Of a stretch of DNA of 7,607 nucleotides, positions 6,184 to 7,607 are shown piece after piece (positions within the stretch are counted from its first letter, which is position 1; the number at the start of each line of letters is the position of its first letter). Source of the stretch: Betaproteobacteria bacterium (lineage in GTDB: Bacteria > Pseudomonadota > Gammaproteobacteria > Burkholderiales > Rhodocyclaceae); assembly GCA_025997095.1 (NCBI GenBank), contig BNUD01000109.1:1-7607 (forward strand), read 5' to 3'. Made by a program: the position numbers and the translations under genes. The notes under the pieces are model-generated. The model did no database searches. It saw only the letters and a list, made by a program, of their open reading frames with translations, and was not told the origin of the DNA.

Positions 6184-7228
6184 GGTGCTCTGGCTTCCTT
6201 TCTTCCGGGATGTCTGACTGAAAATCGCTCCGTACTTCTTCCGGCTGATAGTGGCTATCCATGCTTACACGGTGATGGTCGTTCCGAATGATAGCGGAAA
6301 TATGCCCCGCCTTTTTTTTGCCACCCGCCAGAACCCCTTGGGCAAACAACGACAACACCTCATCCGAGGCAGCCGGATCGGTGATTTCCAGGGCTTGAAA
6401 ATCGTCAATCTTGAAATCATCCAGGATATCCTGAATGGTTAGCGGACCAGATACGATGTCCTCCAGTGAATGATGCGCGTCAAGCCCTTGCACCAGTTCA
6501 GCAGGGGATTGCACAGTGTAATTCATTGGTTCAGGCGCTTCCTCGCCCCAATGTTGCTGGTGCAGATAATCGGGGTTCATAATCACCTTGGCATACTCGT
6601 CGGAGAGGTGCGCCAGGATGTCGGCATCTTTTCCCGGAAACCGTGCAGGAAACTCCGTTTGGGGAGGGGTTGTCGCTGGAGTCGAATCAGGTGAAAGAAG
6701 GATGGTTGAGTCCGGAAGTGGCGCGGCGTCGAGATAGGGAATATGAACCCCCACCATATCGAAAGGATCGTCTTCGTTCCCCGGCGCTTGCCTACCTGCC
6801 AGCGTACTCAAGTCGAAAGTATTCGTCTTTGCCTCTTCAACACCATCAATCAACGCCGGGTCTGGAGACGAAAACAGGGATGCCTCGGCAGCAGTGATCA
6901 CCTGGAGCCGCAGCAAGCCAATTTCGACACAATCCCCCAGACCCAGAGGCAATGGTTTACCGCGTACAAGACGATGGTCATTGACGGAGCAAGCCCAGAT
7001 CTCACCATGACAACTGATCCGCCAGAGTACAGAAGTTGTGGAGACATCTTTTTGAAGATTGATCCTGGCTTGTTGCAAAATCTCGCGTTCACTGTCTGTC
7101 AGAGGGAATCCGAGCAAGGTAACCGCTTCACCTGCCGCATCCAACGCGGCACTTGCGGCAAAGCACAAAGCCGTTCTTCCCGCGCTTTCTTGTGAACGTA
7201 CAACACTCAGGCATAACTCATTGCCCAT
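6161..7228 (-). CDS. tagK: T6SS-associated TagK-like protein (degenerate FHA-like N-terminus)
   Basis: The 355-residue protein heads the T6SS operon. Residues about 60-112 look like the core of an FHA-like fold (VLWRISCHGEIWACSVNDHRLV, then LGLGDCVEIGLLRLQV), but I see no GR or S-x-x-H phosphothreonine-binding motif. A proline/acidic linker follows (about 140-200). The conserved-looking C-terminal region has LAHLSDEYAKVIMNPDYLHQQHW (205-227), SLEDIVSGPLTIQDILDDF (254-272), SDEVLSLFA (288-296) and NDHHRVSMDS (316-325). This layout matches my recollection of TagK proteins in Burkholderia-type T6SS clusters. It is soluble, with no membrane segment. The ATG at 7228 has AGGGA seven bases upstream. 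FHA-type T6SS proteins often take part in post-translational activation, but loss of the binding motif suggests a structural role here. An A8 run (6319-6312, GGKKK) is in frame. The subfamily name is less certain than the T6SS link. Confidence 0.7.
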   Translation of the reverse strand: MGNELCLSVVRSQESAGRTALCFAASAALDAAGEAVTLLGFPLTDSEREILQQARINLQKDVSTTSVLWRISCHGEIWACSVNDHRLVRGKPLPLGLGDCVEIGLLRLQVITAAEASLFSSPDPALIDGVEEAKTNTFDLSTLAGRQAPGNEDDPFDMVGVHIPYLDAAPLPDSTILLSPDSTPATTPPQTEFPARFPGKDADILAHLSDEYAKVIMNPDYLHQQHWGEEAPEPMNYTVQSPAELVQGLDAHHSLEDIVSGPLTIQDILDDFKIDDFQALEITDPAASDEVLSLFAQGVLAGGKKKAGHISAIIRNDHHRVSMDSHYQPEEVRSDFQSDIPEERKPEHHDAYHQS

Positions 7229-7235
7229 GATGATT

Positions 7236-7240
7236 TCCCT
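7236..7240 (-). promoter_or_regulatory. Shine-Dalgarno site (AGGGA) for the tagK-like gene
   Basis: AGGGA on the minus strand lies seven bases upstream of the ATG at 7228 and supports this start as the first gene of the T6SS operon in the window. Confidence 0.45.
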
Positions 7241-7268
7241 GGCGAATTCTCTGAATCAACGGAGGTTT

Positions 7269-7607
7269 TTAGAAAGCGGGAATTTTACAGGCATCTAGTG
7301 TTTTGTACAGCAATAGCATGAGATGTCCGTTTCTGTCCCATTGGTAGCGGGTTTCTACGTCCTTTTGCCATGTGCCATCCGGGGTGCGTTTGCCGCTTTG
7401 TTGGCGGATGACTCTGCCCGCCGCGTCAGTAACGCGCTTGACACGCCCCTGTTCGTCGTATTCCCAGCTTATGGTCTTGCCCGCGTAGCTTTTGATTTGC
7501 CCGCTTTCCGTGTAGCTGAGTTGTTTCTTGCCGCCCTTGGCGTCCGTTATCTCAATCGGCTGGTTGTCTTTGTCGTATTTGTATTCGGTTTTGTTGCCCA
7601 GCGGGTC
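7269..7607 (-). CDS. RHS/YD-repeat protein, C-terminal fragment ending abruptly (5' end outside window)
   Basis: Reading from base 7607 down to a TAA at 7271-7269 gives 112 residues, open at the upstream end. Residues 1-96 are typical RHS/YD repeats: DPLGNKTEYKYDKDNQPIEI, TDAKGG, LSYTESGQIKSY, ISWEYDEQGRVKRVTDAAGRV and ETRYQWDRNGHL. RHS proteins form a beta-shell around a C-terminal toxin and are frequent T6SS effectors. Here the repeat breaks off after NGHL (about 7320) into an unrelated tail, MLLLYKTLDACKIPAF, and stops. There is no conserved DPxGxxxG-like core boundary and no toxin domain. The fragment is therefore probably a truncated RHS gene left by recombination at the edge of the T6SS operon. 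It is co-directional with tagK and ends 40 bases before it. The family is clear; whether it is expressed is unknown. Confidence 0.75.
   Translation of the reverse strand, partial: DPLGNKTEYKYDKDNQPIEITDAKGGKKQLSYTESGQIKSYAGKTISWEYDEQGRVKRVTDAAGRVIRQQSGKRTPDGTWQKDVETRYQWDRNGHLMLLLYKTLDACKIPAF
7282..7309 (-). promoter_or_regulatory. Possible sigma-70 promoter for the T6SS operon inside the RHS tail
   Basis: On the minus strand, TGTACA (7309-7304; four of six matches to TTGACA) is followed after 16 bases by TAAAAT (7287-7282; five of six matches to TATAAT). This would start transcription near 7275, about 45 bases before the tagK ATG. It lies within the aberrant tail of the RHS fragment, just after the point where the repeat is broken. 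The call rests on consensus matching alone, and read-through from the RHS gene is equally possible. Confidence 0.25.

Noticed and set aside
6743..7195. Plus-strand 150-residue frame opposite the tagK-like gene
   Set aside because: It is antisense to the T6SS accessory gene, has no credible start signal and shows no domain.
1..7607. Neisseria-type DNA uptake sequences, CRISPR arrays, tRNA genes and insertion sequences
   Set aside because: Scanning by eye found no GCCGTCTGAA or its complement, no regularly spaced direct repeats, no tRNA-like cloverleaf and no transposase frame or terminal inverted repeats.

Overview
The window carries part of a type VI secretion system (T6SS) locus, most likely from a betaproteobacterium. 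TagJ (ImpE) next to a TagK-like accessory protein, and the order accessory-tagJ-tssE-tssF-tssG, resemble betaproteobacterial and Pseudomonas HSI-1-type clusters. Long poly-G tracts would suit a Neisseriaceae-like host, but no Neisseria DNA-uptake word was found, so the genus is left open.

Layout. Bases 1-1750 hold a rightward (+) mini-operon. It contains the C-terminal end of an unrecognised protein (1-231), an ATGA-coupled cysteine-ladder beta-helix/pentapeptide-like protein (228-1425) and a small protein with a twin-arginine signal (1439-1750). Convergent with it, on the minus strand, is a tight T6SS operon read from right to left: tagK-like (7228-6161), tagJ (6183-5326), tssE (5294-4743), tssF (4723-2843) and tssG (2846-1775). 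Neighbouring genes overlap or are separated by no more than about 30 bases. Upstream of tagK, on the same strand, is the end of an RHS/YD-repeat protein (7607-7269). It stops in the middle of a repeat and has no toxin tip.

How the genes work together. TssE, TssF and TssG are baseplate wedge subunits that assemble around the VgrG spike and prime polymerisation of the TssB/TssC sheath. TagJ is a sheath (TssB)-binding accessory protein, and TagK is an FHA-like accessory protein. RHS proteins are common T6SS-delivered effectors. The plus-strand genes look like cargo or accessory genes at the edge of the locus, but their function is not established.

The most striking observation is a pair of nine-base G/C homopolymers inside coding sequence. 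One (G9, 676-684) splits the beta-helix gene. The other (C9 on the coding strand, 2816-2824) lies just after the natural start of tssG, which overlaps the tssF stop as ATGA. In both cases eight bases instead of nine would restore one full-length protein, so both genes read as 'off by one'. This fits slipped-strand phase variation of a T6SS baseplate gene and of a neighbouring surface or cargo-like gene. Homopolymer sequencing error is the main alternative.
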